64,000 bases of DNA from Clostridium cylindrosporum DSM 605 (GCF_001047375.1 NZ_LFVU01000028.1:186001-250000); one strand, 5' to 3'; positions 52,706 to 63,507 are shown, counted from the stretch's first letter. Notes: generated by a model not told the origin, from the letters alone. Numbers and translations are program-made.

Positions 52706-54358
52706 TTAATATAGTTGTCTTAAACTACTACTTAAATCTTCCTGTGGTGTACTTATAGGTTTTATATCAAAGGTATCCACTAAATATTGTAGTACATTTG
52801 GAGATATAAATGCAGGTAGACTTGGTCCAAGATACATACCCTTTATTCCAAGTGACAATAGTGCTAAAAGGTCTGCAACAGCTTTTTGCTCATACCAAGA
52901 AAGATTAATAGTTAATGGCAATGAGTTAACATCTGTCTCAAATGCATCTGCAAGTGCAGTTGCTATTCTGATTGCAGAATATGCATCGTTGCATTGTCCT
53001 ACATCAAGTAGTCTTGGAAGTCCTGCTACTGTTCCAAAGTCTAACTTATTAAATCTATACTTTCCACATGCTAGTGTAAGTATTACACAATCATCAGGAA
53101 CTAACTTAGTAAATTCAGTATAATAATTTCTACCTGGTCTTGCGCCATCGCATCCACCTACTAGGAAGAAATGTCTTATCTTTCCGTCCTTAACAGCCTT
53201 AACAATTTCCTCTGCATGTGATAATGTTGCATGATGCCCAAATCCAACAGTTATTTCATGTGGTTCTTCATCCTCTTCAAATCCACCAAGCTGTAGAGCT
53301 TTTTCTATGATTTCACTAAAGTCCTTAGTTCCATCTTCTAGTCTTCTTACATAATTAACGCCTTCCCAGCCTACAACACTAGTGTTAAATATTCTATCTT
53401 TATAACCTTCTCTAGGTCTCATTAAACAGTTAGTAGTCATTAAAATACATCCTGGTATTCCATCAAATTGTTTTTGTTGATCTTGCCAAGCACCTCCATA
53501 ATTACCTACTAAATGTTCATATTTATTTAGCTCTGGATATCCATGTGCTGGTAACATTTCACCATGAGTATAAATATTAATTCCCTTATCCTTTGTCTGT
53601 TCTAGTAACATAACCAAATCCTTTAAATCGTGACCAGATACTATAATAAAAGGACCCTTCTTTCTATGAGTGTTAACCTTATGAGGTGCAGGGTTTTTAA
53701 ATTCAGTAGTATTAGCTTCATCTAGTATTCTAATTGCTTCAATATTAGCCTCACCTGTTCTCATAGCCATACGTATTAATTCCTCAACAGACAGTTCATC
53801 ATTTACTGTTGCCTCAAGTCCTAAAAAGAAGAATTGATCTACTTGATCACTATGATATCCAAGATATCTTGCTTGGTGAGAGTAAGCACTTATACCCTTT
53901 AATCCATATAAAATAGTAGATCTTAGTGAACGTACATCTGCATCAAGATCTTGATCATACATAATACCTGCTATTACAGCATCTTTAAGCATCTCTTCCT
54001 TTGTACTTGGCAAATTGTATTCTGCTTCTCTTGAATATTGTCCTCTTGGAGCTTGATTTCTTATTGTTTCCTTTATTCTTTGTGACTCCTGTAGTAAATT
54101 AACATGTACTTCAGCGTCAAAATTTACATTTGTCAGTGTAGTAAACAAACTATTTTCAACAAAAGCTACTATAGACTTATCAATTAACTTTCCTTCTTCA
54201 ATCATGGCTCTTGCATAACTTGAAATACCCTTTAGCTGATAAATCAATAAATCCTGTAAGTTAGCAATTTCAGGTGTCTTTCCACAAACTCCACTTTTCG
54301 TACAACCTTTTCCACCTAATGTCTGTTCACATTGATAACAAAACATACTATTTTCCAT
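52706..54358 (-). CDS. hcp: Hybrid cluster protein, second copy
   Basis: About 550 residues. CYQCEQTLGGKGCTKSGVC gives the same CX2CX8CX5C spacing as the first Hcp. Hybrid-cluster ligands are in VSGHDLKDL, TNCLMRP, VGGCDGARPG, LACGKYRFNKLDFG and DVGQCNDAYS. ATG at 54358 after GGAGGTACATA. It lies 65 bases downstream of a hemerythrin gene in the same direction, probably one operon; that pairing suggests NO or O2 defence. Unlike the first hcp it has no GTTGCTATAGCAAC site upstream, so control differs. Confidence 0.93.
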   Translation of the reverse strand: MENSMFCYQCEQTLGGKGCTKSGVCGKTPEIANLQDLLIYQLKGISSYARAMIEEGKLIDKSIVAFVENSLFTTLTNVNFDAEVHVNLLQESQRIKETIRNQAPRGQYSREAEYNLPSTKEEMLKDAVIAGIMYDQDLDADVRSLRSTILYGLKGISAYSHQARYLGYHSDQVDQFFFLGLEATVNDELSVEELIRMAMRTGEANIEAIRILDEANTTEFKNPAPHKVNTHRKKGPFIIVSGHDLKDLVMLLEQTKDKGINIYTHGEMLPAHGYPELNKYEHLVGNYGGAWQDQQKQFDGIPGCILMTTNCLMRPREGYKDRIFNTSVVGWEGVNYVRRLEDGTKDFSEIIEKALQLGGFEEDEEPHEITVGFGHHATLSHAEEIVKAVKDGKIRHFFLVGGCDGARPGRNYYTEFTKLVPDDCVILTLACGKYRFNKLDFGTVAGLPRLLDVGQCNDAYSAIRIATALADAFETDVNSLPLTINLSWYEQKAVADLLALLSLGIKGMYLGPSLPAFISPNVLQYLVDTFDIKPISTPQEDLSSSLRQLY

Positions 54359-54422
54359 TATGTACCTCCGCAAATGAATATTTCTTAATATTATTGGTAA
54401 GTATTCTAGAAAATATTCCTAA

Positions 54423-54977
54423 CTAAATATATTTCTTTTCCAAATCTTCTAAAATAGCTATATATTTATTCTGGATATTTTTTTCACTAGTGCTTTTTTC
54501 ATAATCACTACATTCTCTATTAATTATTTCTAAAGTTTTTTCAGAAAGCTGTCTATTTGCAAATGTATATATGGTATTATCTTCTTTTTCTATATGACCA
54601 GTTAATAATTGAGTATAACCTATAGCATTTGCTATTACATCTAATCTACTTTCATCATCTCCATTTTTAACCCTCTTAAGTGCTTCTTCAAGATTCTTTA
54701 TATAAAGTCTTCCAAGATCATGTTCAATAAGCATACCGAAATTAATAAGCTTATCTGCAACTTCACCTATCTCATCTACCATACGATTAAAAAGAAACTT
54801 TTCTTCTTTTCCATGGTGATGATTATCAGCATAATTTCTAATAAATTCTATAACTTTTGTAAAATCTTCATAGTCTACACTACTACCATTTAAAATTTTG
54901 TAACAGGCACTTCTAACCACCTTAAGCATTCTAGAAATATACTTATGCTCTTCAACCATTATTTCAATTCCATTCAT
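54423..54977 (-). CDS. Hemerythrin-like (HHE) domain protein
   Basis: 184 residues. Iron-ligand motifs: MVEEHKYISRML (His/Glu), NHHHGKEEKFLF (HxxxE), LIEHDLGRLY and GHIEKEDNTIY. It binds a di-iron centre and likely O2 or NO. AAGGAG before the ATG. It precedes hcp2, which suggests joint function in nitrosative or oxidative stress. Confidence 0.88.
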   Translation of the reverse strand: MNGIEIMVEEHKYISRMLKVVRSACYKILNGSSVDYEDFTKVIEFIRNYADNHHHGKEEKFLFNRMVDEIGEVADKLINFGMLIEHDLGRLYIKNLEEALKRVKNGDDESRLDVIANAIGYTQLLTGHIEKEDNTIYTFANRQLSEKTLEIINRECSDYEKSTSEKNIQNKYIAILEDLEKKYI

Positions 54978-55244
54978 AATTTCATCTCCTTAAAAATATA
55001 TTATTTAGTATATAATCTTTGTAATTTTTATTTAATTATTCTTATATTAAAATTATCAGCTAAATTTTCAAAAACTTTAGAAAGTTCAGCTACCTATATT
55101 ACATATCCTAGTATTTCTATGTATTTAATACCCAAAATGTATTGACTTAGAAAATTTACTAAAGTATAATTTTTCCATACCATAAAATTACAAACAAACG
55201 AGATTCAAAATTGCTATATATTAATTTTAAAAAGGGGGGTTTAT

Positions 55245-56795
55245 ATGTATATTAATTCTTTTGTGCTTGTTATTTTCATCTTACTACTGTTAATCCTTAT
55301 ATTTGTACCAATAATAATTTTCTCAATTATTTCTAAGGACCTTAAAAGCATAAGCAATAAAATATTAAAAATGTCTCAAGGGGATTTAACCCAAAAGATT
55401 CATGTATCAGATAAGAGTATTTTCAAGGGGCTATCTAAAAATATAAATCTATTAATTTTGAAGATAAGAGAGCTTATAAATGAATCTACTAACATGACTG
55501 ATAAGCTAATTGATTACTGTAAGAATCTTGAGGAAGATGCTATAAAGGTTAAAATCTCTTCCACAGAAAATAGTCGTGTTGTAGATGTTGTTGCTGCTAA
55601 AACCTCTGAACAACTTGAGGATACCTCGGTTGTAGAGTCCCTGATTAAAGAAATTGCAATTGATCATGAAAATGTTCTAAATAATGCTCAGGAAATAAAG
55701 TCACTTTCAAGTTCTATGATGAATCTAGTTCAAAATGGAAATGAATTTTATAGTCAGCTAACTTCAAAGCTTACAGAATCCTCAGATTCTAATTTAAGAT
55801 TAGCTGATAAGATAACCTCTCTTAATGAAAGAGCATATAAAATACAGGAAATAGCTGATGCAGTAAGCGATATAAGCAAAAACACAAACCTTCTTTCACT
55901 AAATGCTTCCATTGAAGCTGCAAGATCAAGAGAAGGTGGAAATGGCTTTACTGTTGTAGCAAATGAAATTAGAAAACTTGCAAATATATCATCTGAGCAA
56001 GCATTAGAAATACAAAATATAATAAATGAAATAAAGAATGAGATCTTGGATATATCAAATTGGATGAATTCTGAAGTAGAAATTATAAATAAAAATATTG
56101 AATTCTCAAATGTTATAAAAGATAGTCTTAGTAATATATCTGATCAAAGTGAAAATACTTTAGAATCGGTTAAGAATATTAATGAGATTATATCTTCACA
56201 GGATTACAAAATAAATAAGATTGAGAATCTAATTAAGGAAACCTGCTTACTTTCTGAACATACAGTTAATGAAAGTAAACAATTAAAAATAGAATCAAAA
56301 CTTCAAGTTGATGCTATGAAAAGTACACTTTCTTCTATTAAAAATTTAACTGAAATGAATAAAGGTTTAAGAGAATCTGTAGCTTCATTTGCTAAAAATT
56401 ATGAAATCACAAGTGATACTAAAAGCTATATTGAAAACGGCATAAGAACACTTAGAGAACTTGCTAAAAATCCAATTTTATCACTTATGGATTATCATAA
56501 ATGTACAAAAACCCTAAATGAAAGTATAAAAAATCACCCTGAATTTGACCTATTTGCTATTATGCAAAAAGATGGCCTTAGAAAGGCAATTACCCTTGAT
56601 TATACAGAAAATCAAGTATACGTAAACTTTGCACACAGACAATACTTTAAAGAAAGTATTAGCGGTAGAGAATACCAGTCCCAGCCATATATATCAGATG
56701 ATACTTATAATTACTGTATAGCATTAACTGTTCCAGTGAGAGACCAAAAGGGGGCCATAGTTGGAATATTAATCGGTGACTTAATACTAGGCTAA
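55245..56795 (+). CDS. Chemoreceptor-like protein with C-terminal cytoplasmic Cache-like domain
   Basis: 516 residues. One N-terminal membrane segment (residues about 5-30), a HAMP-like linker (SISNKILKMSQGDLTQKI), a methyl-accepting signalling domain with the hairpin tip NTNLLSLNASIEAARSREGGNGFTVVANEIRKLA, then a C-terminal sensor of about 110 residues (HPEFDLFAIMQKDGLRKAITLDY..VYVNFAHRQYFKESISGREYQSQPYISDDTYNYCIALTVPVRDQKGAIVGILIGDL), which resembles a Cache/PDC domain. In classical receptors this module is N-terminal and extracellular; here it must be inside the cell. Confidence 0.85.
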   Translation: MYINSFVLVIFILLLLILIFVPIIIFSIISKDLKSISNKILKMSQGDLTQKIHVSDKSIFKGLSKNINLLILKIRELINESTNMTDKLIDYCKNLEEDAIKVKISSTENSRVVDVVAAKTSEQLEDTSVVESLIKEIAIDHENVLNNAQEIKSLSSSMMNLVQNGNEFYSQLTSKLTESSDSNLRLADKITSLNERAYKIQEIADAVSDISKNTNLLSLNASIEAARSREGGNGFTVVANEIRKLANISSEQALEIQNIINEIKNEILDISNWMNSEVEIINKNIEFSNVIKDSLSNISDQSENTLESVKNINEIISSQDYKINKIENLIKETCLLSEHTVNESKQLKIESKLQVDAMKSTLSSIKNLTEMNKGLRESVASFAKNYEITSDTKSYIENGIRTLRELAKNPILSLMDYHKCTKTLNESIKNHPEFDLFAIMQKDGLRKAITLDYTENQVYVNFAHRQYFKESISGREYQSQPYISDDTYNYCIALTVPVRDQKGAIVGILIGDLILG

Positions 56796-56820
56796 TATCT
56801 TAAATAAAAAATTATATACT

Positions 56821-56858
56821 AAAAAGGTTCCTAATTTATTTAAACTAGGAACCTTTTT
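56821..56858. terminator. Bidirectional intrinsic terminator
   Basis: AAAAAGGTTCCTA pairing with TAGGAACCTTTTT between the convergent chemoreceptor-like and DEAD-box genes. Confidence 0.85.
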
Positions 56859-56883
56859 ATAATTTATACCTTAAAACTTTAGC

Positions 56884-58182
56884 TTACCCTTTACGTGAAT
56901 AAGGTTTTTTTCTTGTAGATTTATCTGAGAATCTTCTTTCACTTTGAGACTTTTTAGCATCAGATTCCTTTTTACGTCGTGTTGTACTTTTAACTTTTAC
57001 CCTTTGGTCTCTATGAACTTTAGGAATTTCAATTATCTTTGTAATAAGCATTGGATATTGGTGATCTTTTACTTCAGGAACTTCTTTGCCTATTAATTTT
57101 TCAATATCTTTTAAGTTCTTTTTTTCCTCAATATCACAAAATGAAATTGCAATTCCACTATGTCCTGCTCTACCAGTACGCCCAATTCTATGAACATAGG
57201 TTTCAGGAACGTCAGGTAGATCAAAGTTAATAACATGGGATAACTCACTAATGTCAATCCCTCTTGCAGCAATATCAGTTGCTACTAGAACCCTAGTTTC
57301 TCCACTTTTAAAACTATTTAATGCACGTTGACGGGCATTTTGAGACTTATTTCCGTGGATTGCTTGAGCAGCAATCTTTGATCTTTCAAGTTCACGTACA
57401 ACACGGTCTGCACCATGCTTTGTACGTGTAAATACTAATACTGAACTAATTGATTTATCTTCTAAAATATCAAGTAATAACTTTCTTTTGTTTTCCTTAT
57501 CTACATAGTAAACAGATTGATTTATAGTATCAACAGTAGATGAAACTGGAGTTATTTCTACCTTTACCGGATTAACTAAGATAGAGTTAACCATCTTTGT
57601 AATTTCCTTTGGCATTGTTGCTGAGAAAAAAAGTGTTTGTTTCTTACTTGGTATTTTAGAAACAATCTTTTTCACATCATGAATAAATCCCATATCAAGC
57701 ATACGATCTGCTTCATCTAATACAAATATCTTTACGTGCTTAAGATCAACTAGTTTCTGATTTATTAAATCATTTAGCCTACCTGGAGTAGCTACAAGAA
57801 TATCAATACCTCTCTTTAGTACTATTTCTTGCTTTCTTTGTGGAACACCTCCAAATATAACACCTGATTGTAAATTAGTATACTTCCCATAAGCCTGAAG
57901 ATTTTCAAAAATCTGAATAGCTAGTTCCCTTGTTGGTGTTAAAATTAAAGATTGAATTTTTCTTGGTATATTTTTTTCACTCTTTTGCTCACTTAACAGC
58001 TGTAAAATTGGAATAGCAAATGCTGCTGTTTTTCCTGTCCCTGTTTGAGCACACCCTAGAAGGTCTCGGCCTTCTAAAACTGGTGGTATAGACTGTTCTT
58101 GTATCGGCGTTGGCATTGTGTAATTTTCATCAGCTAAAGCCTTTAATATTTTTGGACTAATGTTTAAGTCATTAAATTTCAT
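56884..58182 (-). CDS. DEAD-box RNA helicase (RhlE/CshA-type) with basic tail
   Basis: 432 residues. FNDLNISPKILKALADENYTMPTPIQEQ (Q motif), AQTGTGKT, PTRELAIQ, TPGRLNDL, VLDEADRMLDMGF, SATMP, RGIDI, HRIGRTGRAG. A strongly basic, Arg/Lys/Ser-rich tail follows (residues about 385-432), likely for RNA binding. Start after AAGGAGAC. It is followed upstream by cvfB in the same direction with about 55 bases between, perhaps one operon. Confidence 0.93.
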   Translation of the reverse strand: MKFNDLNISPKILKALADENYTMPTPIQEQSIPPVLEGRDLLGCAQTGTGKTAAFAIPILQLLSEQKSEKNIPRKIQSLILTPTRELAIQIFENLQAYGKYTNLQSGVIFGGVPQRKQEIVLKRGIDILVATPGRLNDLINQKLVDLKHVKIFVLDEADRMLDMGFIHDVKKIVSKIPSKKQTLFFSATMPKEITKMVNSILVNPVKVEITPVSSTVDTINQSVYYVDKENKRKLLLDILEDKSISSVLVFTRTKHGADRVVRELERSKIAAQAIHGNKSQNARQRALNSFKSGETRVLVATDIAARGIDISELSHVINFDLPDVPETYVHRIGRTGRAGHSGIAISFCDIEEKKNLKDIEKLIGKEVPEVKDHQYPMLITKIIEIPKVHRDQRVKVKSTTRRKKESDAKKSQSERRFSDKSTRKKPYSRKG

Positions 58183-58236
58183 ATTGTCTCCTTAATATAT
58201 AGGTAACCCTTAATTCTTCTATTATATCACTTTTAA

Positions 58237-59076
58237 CTACCAAGTTCTTCGAATACTTTTATCTGTTATTTCAATTGCACCTTCTTTTAAAAGCCTTCCA
58301 ACAGCTCTTTTAAAGGCACCTTTACTCATACTAAGTTTATTCTTTATATCCTCTGGATCACTTTTATCATTAAGCATAATCTCTCCTTTATTCTCTTCAA
58401 GAGCATCCATTATTCTTTTAGAATCACTTTCTATTTCCTTATATGCCTGTTTTCTTAAGCTAAGTTCAAGCTTCCCGTCATTTCTAACCTTTTTTACTCT
58501 AACTTCTACACTATCTCCTTCTTTATAATCACCATAGAACTCTTTGTTTAGAATTAAACCATGATATTTATCATCAACAGCTACAAATGCCCCTATTTCA
58601 TTGTTTATTTTGTATATAGTACCTTGAACCATATCATTTTCCGTGTATGGTGATTCAGAGCTTAACATATCATAAACCTTCATAGTCGCACATAATCTAT
58701 TGGCTTTATCTATGTAAAGTCCAACTAAATATGAATTTCCCTTTACAACTTTTTTCAATTGTTGTTTAAATGGTAAAAACAAATCTTTTTCAAGACCCCA
58801 GTCTAAAAATGCACCTATACTTGTATTGTCAACTACCTCAAGTACTGCTAAATTGTCCATAGTTATTTTAGGTTTTTTCGTAGTTGCTATAATTCTATCT
58901 TCTGAATCCCTATATACAAATACCTCTATTTCATCGCCTATTTCTATATTTTCAGGTACTTGCTTTATAGGAAGTAAAATATCTTCTCCGTTTGAATCTT
59001 CTTCAAAGTTTAGGTAAACCCCAAAGGATACCTCTCTAATTACACGCAGTTTTTGAATCTTTCCTAATTCTATCAT
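58237..59076 (-). CDS. cvfB: CvfB-like S1-domain RNA-binding protein
   Basis: 279 residues. Several S1-like beta-barrels (SFGVYLNFEE...LLPIKQVP; TSIGAFLDWGLEKDLFLPFKQQ; EIGAFVAVDDKYHGLILNKEFYGDYKEGDSVEVRVKKVRNDGKLELSLR) and a C-terminal winged helix (KNKLSMSKGAFKRAVGRLLKEGAIEI). This is the CvfB/YitL layout; CvfB of staphylococci influences virulence gene mRNA. AGAAGG before the ATG. Confidence 0.9.
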   Translation of the reverse strand: MIELGKIQKLRVIREVSFGVYLNFEEDSNGEDILLPIKQVPENIEIGDEIEVFVYRDSEDRIIATTKKPKITMDNLAVLEVVDNTSIGAFLDWGLEKDLFLPFKQQLKKVVKGNSYLVGLYIDKANRLCATMKVYDMLSSESPYTENDMVQGTIYKINNEIGAFVAVDDKYHGLILNKEFYGDYKEGDSVEVRVKKVRNDGKLELSLRKQAYKEIESDSKRIMDALEENKGEIMLNDKSDPEDIKNKLSMSKGAFKRAVGRLLKEGAIEITDKSIRRTW

Positions 59077-59173
59077 CTATATACCTTCTTCTCTAAGTAT
59101 TATTTTCAATTTAATTTTGTCCCATCTACCCATTATACATATTAACGTTATAAATTAAAATCTTTTATATTCT

Positions 59174-60136
59174 TTACTTTACGTAGGTAAGTAAATACTC
59201 ATACCCCTCAGCCTTCATTTCATCCTTTGGAATAAACTTAAGTGATGCACTATTTATACAGTATCTTTTTCCTCCAAGTTCTTTAATACCGTCGTCAAAT
59301 ACGTGTCCTAAATGTGCATCTCCAACTCTACTTCTTACCTCTGTTCTTAACATTCCAAATGATTTATCAACCTTATTATTTATAACATTTGGATCAATTG
59401 GCTTTGAAAAACTTGGCCATCCACATCCTGATTCAAATTTATCAGTTGATAAAAACAAAGGTTCTCCCGTAGTAATGTCTACATATATACCCTTATCATA
59501 ATTATTAAAATACTCATTATTAAACGGCGGTTCAGTTGCATTATTTTGGGTAACATTAAACTGCTCAGATGATAAATTTTCTTTAAGATAATTATAGCTT
59601 GGCAGTGAATACTTTGATTTATCTACAATTGCATTTTTTGCTTTTTCAAATAACTTTTCTCCAATATGACAATAACCGCCTGGATTTTTATCAAGATACT
59701 TTTGATGATATTCCTCTGCTATATAGTAGTTTTCAAGAGGTTTTACCTCAACAGCAATTTTATCATTGTATTTTTTTTGGAGGTTTTCAATGTAATTCTT
59801 AATAATAGCTTCATCATTTAAATTAACATAGTAAATTCCTGTACGATACTGAACTCCTATATCATTACCTTGAGCATTTACTGCGAAAGGGTCAATTACA
59901 TCAAAATATAAGTCTAATAAAAATTCAAGGTTAATTATAGAAGAATCATAAACTACATGAACTGCTTCTGCATGACCAGTATTTCTTCTGCACACATCCT
60001 CATAGCTAGGATTCTCACTTTTTCCATTAGCATATCCTACATCAGTTTTTACAACACCTTTAACTTCTTCGAAGTACTTCTCTACACCCCAAAAACAACC
60101 TCCTGCAAAGTAAATATCTAAATGTGTATTTTCCAT
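59174..60136 (-). CDS. msrAB: Bifunctional methionine sulfoxide reductase MsrA-MsrB
   Basis: 320 residues. MsrA domain at residues 1-165 with [14 protein letters not shown] (catalytic Cys) and [10 protein letters not shown]; MsrB domain at about 185-320 with [26 protein letters not shown] and the catalytic Cys in [12 protein letters not shown]. The MsrB part lacks the zinc CXXC pairs ([13 protein letters not shown] in place of the Cys form). It repairs both sulfoxide epimers. AAGAGGTGAT before the ATG. Confidence 0.95.
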   Translation of the reverse strand: MENTHLDIYFAGGCFWGVEKYFEEVKGVVKTDVGYANGKSENPSYEDVCRRNTGHAEAVHVVYDSSIINLEFLLDLYFDVIDPFAVNAQGNDIGVQYRTGIYYVNLNDEAIIKNYIENLQKKYNDKIAVEVKPLENYYIAEEYHQKYLDKNPGGYCHIGEKLFEKAKNAIVDKSKYSLPSYNYLKENLSSEQFNVTQNNATEPPFNNEYFNNYDKGIYVDITTGEPLFLSTDKFESGCGWPSFSKPIDPNVINNKVDKSFGMLRTEVRSRVGDAHLGHVFDDGIKELGGKRYCINSASLKFIPKDEMKAEGYEYLLTYVK

Positions 60137-60331
60137 AGTATAATTATCACCTCTTATTTAAACTTTATATATATTCTTTTTTTAATATAGTTAATTAAAA
60201 AAATTTTCTATTTTCCTACTAACATTATTATTTGTAAATATAAATGAAAAATTCATATTTTCACCTCTAGCATAATTCGAATTAATTTGGCAAATATAAT
60301 ATTAATTAAGAAATAGAAAGGGGAGATATTT

Positions 60332-62323
60332 TTGCCAAACAAACTTATACATGAAAAGTCTCCTTATCTTCTTCAGCATGCTAATAATCCTGTTGATTGG
60401 TATCCCTGGAATGAAGAGGCTTTTACTAAGGCAAAACGCGAAGATAAACCAATTTTTCTAAGTATTGGATATTCAACATGTCACTGGTGTCATGTTATGG
60501 AACGTGAATCATTTGAAGATAATGAAGTTGCAGATTATCTTAATAAACATTTTATATCTATAAAGGTAGATAGAGAAGAGAGACCTGATGTTGATAGTAT
60601 ATATATGAGTGCCTGTCAAGAATTTACAGGTTCAGGTGGATGGCCCCTAAGTATTTTTATGGACACGGATAAAAAACCTTTTTATGCTGGCACATATTAT
60701 CCTAAGAAAGATACTGTAGGTATGACTGGCTTTATGACTCTACTTGAAAGCATTGTTTATTATTGGGAAAATAAACGTGATGATCTAATGGAGCAGGCAA
60801 ATGACATTGCGAATTCAATAAATCAATCTAATAATGAATTAAAATCTATTAATAACTCTATCCCTGAAATAACATACAAACAACTTTCTAGAAACTTTGA
60901 TAGTATATATGGCGGTTTCTCCCACGCGCCAAAATTCCCTTCTCCACATAATCTATTCTTTCTATTAAAGTATTCTAATATATATAAGGAGAAACATGCT
61001 ATAGATATGTGTATCAAAACACTCGATGCTATGCAAGCAGGTGGTATGTTTGATCATATTGGATATGGTTTTTCAAGATACTCAACAGATGATATGTGGC
61101 TTGTTCCTCACTTTGAAAAAATGTTATATGATAATGCCCTTTTATGCATGGCATATTCTGAATGCTATGACATAACAAAGGACGAGAAATATGCGGAGAC
61201 TGCTGATAAAATAATCCAATATCTAACTCGAGACTTATATAGTAGCGATGATGTATTCTTTTCTGCAGAGGATGCTGATTCAGAGGGTGTTGAAGGAAAA
61301 TTTTATGTATTTAAAAAGGATGAGGTTATTTCAGTTTTAGGAGATAAAGCTGTTGAGTTTTGTAAATATTATAATATTACAGACCGTGGTAACTTTGAAG
61401 GTAAGAATATTCTTAACCTAATAAAAAGCGAAGTACCTGAAGATAGAAAAGAGTTTGTTGAAGAGTGTAGAAAAGCCCTTTTTAATTATAGAGAACAGCG
61501 TACACGTCCTGCAAGAGATGAAAAGATTCTAACATCTCAAAATGGTCTGGCGATTGCAGCTTTAGCTATTGCTGGTAGAGTAATGAAAAATGAAGAATAT
61601 ATTTCCTATGCTGCTTCTGCTGTGGAGTTTATACTCAAAAACATGCAAACTAAAAATAATAAGCTTATTGCCCGCTACTGTGATGGTGAAGCAAAATATC
61701 TTGGCTATGCAGAGGATTATGCATATTTTATTTGGGGGCTTATAGAGTTATATACTTCTACATTTAATGAGTTCTATTTAGACAAGGCTTTATCTTTAAA
61801 TGAAATTTTTATAGAAAGCTTTTTTGATAAGGAAGGTTATGGTTTTTATCTTTATGATAAGGACTCCGAGTCACTTATTATGCGTCCAAAGGAAATTTAT
61901 GATGGTGCAACGCCTTCTGCAAACTCTGTTGCTGTTCATAATATTCTAAGACTTTCAAGGCTTACGCATAATATGGAACTCGAAGATTTAGCTAAAAAAA
62001 CCCTTGAGGCTTTTATGTCTACTATTGAATCTATCCCAATAGGACATACATTTAGCTCCATGAATATTCTTTGTCTTCAAAGTGGAAGCACTGATGTTAC
62101 TTTAGTTGGTGACTCTATAGAAGAACTAAGTGATATGATTAATACTTTAAGAGATCAGTATCATCCCTTTATTAATATTAGAGTTATTACTGATTCTAAA
62201 AATGAAAAATATAAAAAGGTTAGTGGATTAGCCACTGCATATGTATGCAAGGACTTTTCATGTTCTCCTCCTATCACTTCTATAGATAAATTAAATTCAC
62301 TTTTATCCAAAAATAAAAATTAA
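60332..62323 (+). CDS. yyaL: YyaL-like thioredoxin-domain/DUF255 protein
   Basis: 663 residues. N-terminal thioredoxin-like domain ([74 protein letters not shown]), then a six-hairpin glycosidase-like barrel ([34 protein letters not shown] is typical, [14 protein letters not shown]). Matches the YyaL/SPATA20 family, whose activity is not established. TTG start after AAAGGGGAGATATT. Single gene with a terminator. Confidence 0.9.
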   Translation: MPNKLIHEKSPYLLQHANNPVDWYPWNEEAFTKAKREDKPIFLSIGYSTCHWCHVMERESFEDNEVADYLNKHFISIKVDREERPDVDSIYMSACQEFTGSGGWPLSIFMDTDKKPFYAGTYYPKKDTVGMTGFMTLLESIVYYWENKRDDLMEQANDIANSINQSNNELKSINNSIPEITYKQLSRNFDSIYGGFSHAPKFPSPHNLFFLLKYSNIYKEKHAIDMCIKTLDAMQAGGMFDHIGYGFSRYSTDDMWLVPHFEKMLYDNALLCMAYSECYDITKDEKYAETADKIIQYLTRDLYSSDDVFFSAEDADSEGVEGKFYVFKKDEVISVLGDKAVEFCKYYNITDRGNFEGKNILNLIKSEVPEDRKEFVEECRKALFNYREQRTRPARDEKILTSQNGLAIAALAIAGRVMKNEEYISYAASAVEFILKNMQTKNNKLIARYCDGEAKYLGYAEDYAYFIWGLIELYTSTFNEFYLDKALSLNEIFIESFFDKEGYGFYLYDKDSESLIMRPKEIYDGATPSANSVAVHNILRLSRLTHNMELEDLAKKTLEAFMSTIESIPIGHTFSSMNILCLQSGSTDVTLVGDSIEELSDMINTLRDQYHPFINIRVITDSKNEKYKKVSGLATAYVCKDFSCSPPITSIDKLNSLLSKNKN

Positions 62324-62327
62324 CTAT

Positions 62328-62360
62328 AAAGACCACCTAGAACTTAACTAGGCGGTCTTT
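62328..62360. terminator. Bidirectional intrinsic terminator
   Basis: AAAGACCACCTAG pairing with CTAGGCGGTCTTT (one A/C mismatch) between the YyaL gene and the riboflavin operon end. Confidence 0.75.
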
Positions 62361-62361
62361 A

Positions 62362-63012
62362 TTATAATATATCTTTTATTTCTAGGATACTATCAATCTT
62401 AACATCTGCAGATTTTAGTTCCTCTAAACTTCCAAATCCATATGTACATCCAATTGAATATAAACCATGGGTTTTGGCAAGTTCTATATCTACATCTCTA
62501 TCACCAACTACTATAAAATCTCCTAGATACTTTTCTTTAATTCTATTAAATATTTCATATTTTGGCTTAAAATCAAACTCTTCTGTACAATAAAAATCAT
62601 TAAAATACTTATCAAGCTTAAAGATACGTCTATGTTCATCCATATACTTTATCTTACAGTTACTTAAAAATATTAAATTATAACCCTTCTGCTTTAGATA
62701 TTCAAGAATCTCAATACTACCATCATAAAGTTCAGCTAAACTATTGGCCATACATTCAATCATATAGGAACCAATTATACTGCTACACTTTTCCTTTTCT
62801 CCTTGAGGTAACTCTGGCATAAAATTATTCCACATATCTTTACTACTATAACCTAGCCATATACTTATCTCATCATCTTTCCATTCCCTATGTTTAGCAT
62901 ATCCTTTTTTAACCAAGTATTTATAAGCCTCTCTAAATGCTGGTGAATATATTTTTATGCTATTGTGAAGGGTGCCATCATAATCAAATATTATATTTTT
63001 AGAACTACTCAT
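62362..63012 (-). CDS. HAD-family phosphatase at the end of the riboflavin operon
   Basis: 216 residues, HAD subfamily IA: motif I FDYDGTLHNS, motif II FLSNCK, motif III Lys in FKPKYEIF, motif IV VVGDRDVDIELA. It starts four bases after the ribH stop, so it is probably co-transcribed with ribBA-ribH. It may be the phosphatase that removes phosphate from 5-amino-6-ribitylamino-uracil phosphate, a step often supplied by HAD enzymes; this is inference. A phosphoglycolate-type activity is an alternative. Confidence 0.82.
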   Translation of the reverse strand: MSSSKNIIFDYDGTLHNSIKIYSPAFREAYKYLVKKGYAKHREWKDDEISIWLGYSSKDMWNNFMPELPQGEKEKCSSIIGSYMIECMANSLAELYDGSIEILEYLKQKGYNLIFLSNCKIKYMDEHRRIFKLDKYFNDFYCTEEFDFKPKYEIFNRIKEKYLGDFIVVGDRDVDIELAKTHGLYSIGCTYGFGSLEELKSADVKIDSILEIKDIL

Positions 63013-63016
63013 TTTA

Positions 63017-63478
63017 TTAAAATTTATTTAGTAAATTAGCCATTTCAATTGCAGCTACTGCAGCATCAAAACCTTTATTTCCTGCCTTAGTTCCAGCTCT
63101 TTCTATAGCCTGTTCTATTGTATCTGTTGTTATTACACCAAAAATTACAGGCTTTTCGCTTTCTAAAGATACTGATGCAACCCCCTTTGATACCTCTGCA
63201 CAAACATAGTCAAAATGTGGAGTCGATCCCTTAATAACTGCTCCTAAACATATTACTGCATCATACTTACCACTCTTAGCCATTTTCTTAGCTAGTAAAG
63301 GAATTTCGAAAGCTCCTGGTGTCCATGCAAGCTCTACATTATCTTCACTAACACCATGTCTTTTAAGCCCGTCTAGTGCACCACTTATTAATTTTGAAAC
63401 TATAAATTCATTAAATCTCGCTGCTACTATTCCGATTTTTAACCCTTCTGCTACTAAATTCCCTTCAATAATTCTCAT
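63017..63478 (-). CDS. ribH: 6,7-dimethyl-8-ribityllumazine synthase
   Basis: 153 residues, complete. Signatures: [55 protein letters not shown] and the catalytic His therein. It makes lumazine from the pyrimidine and the four-carbon phosphate produced by RibBA. AGGAGG before the ATG; 29 bases after ribBA. Confidence 0.95.
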   Translation of the reverse strand: MRIIEGNLVAEGLKIGIVAARFNEFIVSKLISGALDGLKRHGVSEDNVELAWTPGAFEIPLLAKKMAKSGKYDAVICLGAVIKGSTPHFDYVCAEVSKGVASVSLESEKPVIFGVITTDTIEQAIERAGTKAGNKGFDAAVAAIEMANLLNKF

Positions 63479-63507
63479 TTTTATTCCTCCTAAATCTTTA
63501 AATTATT

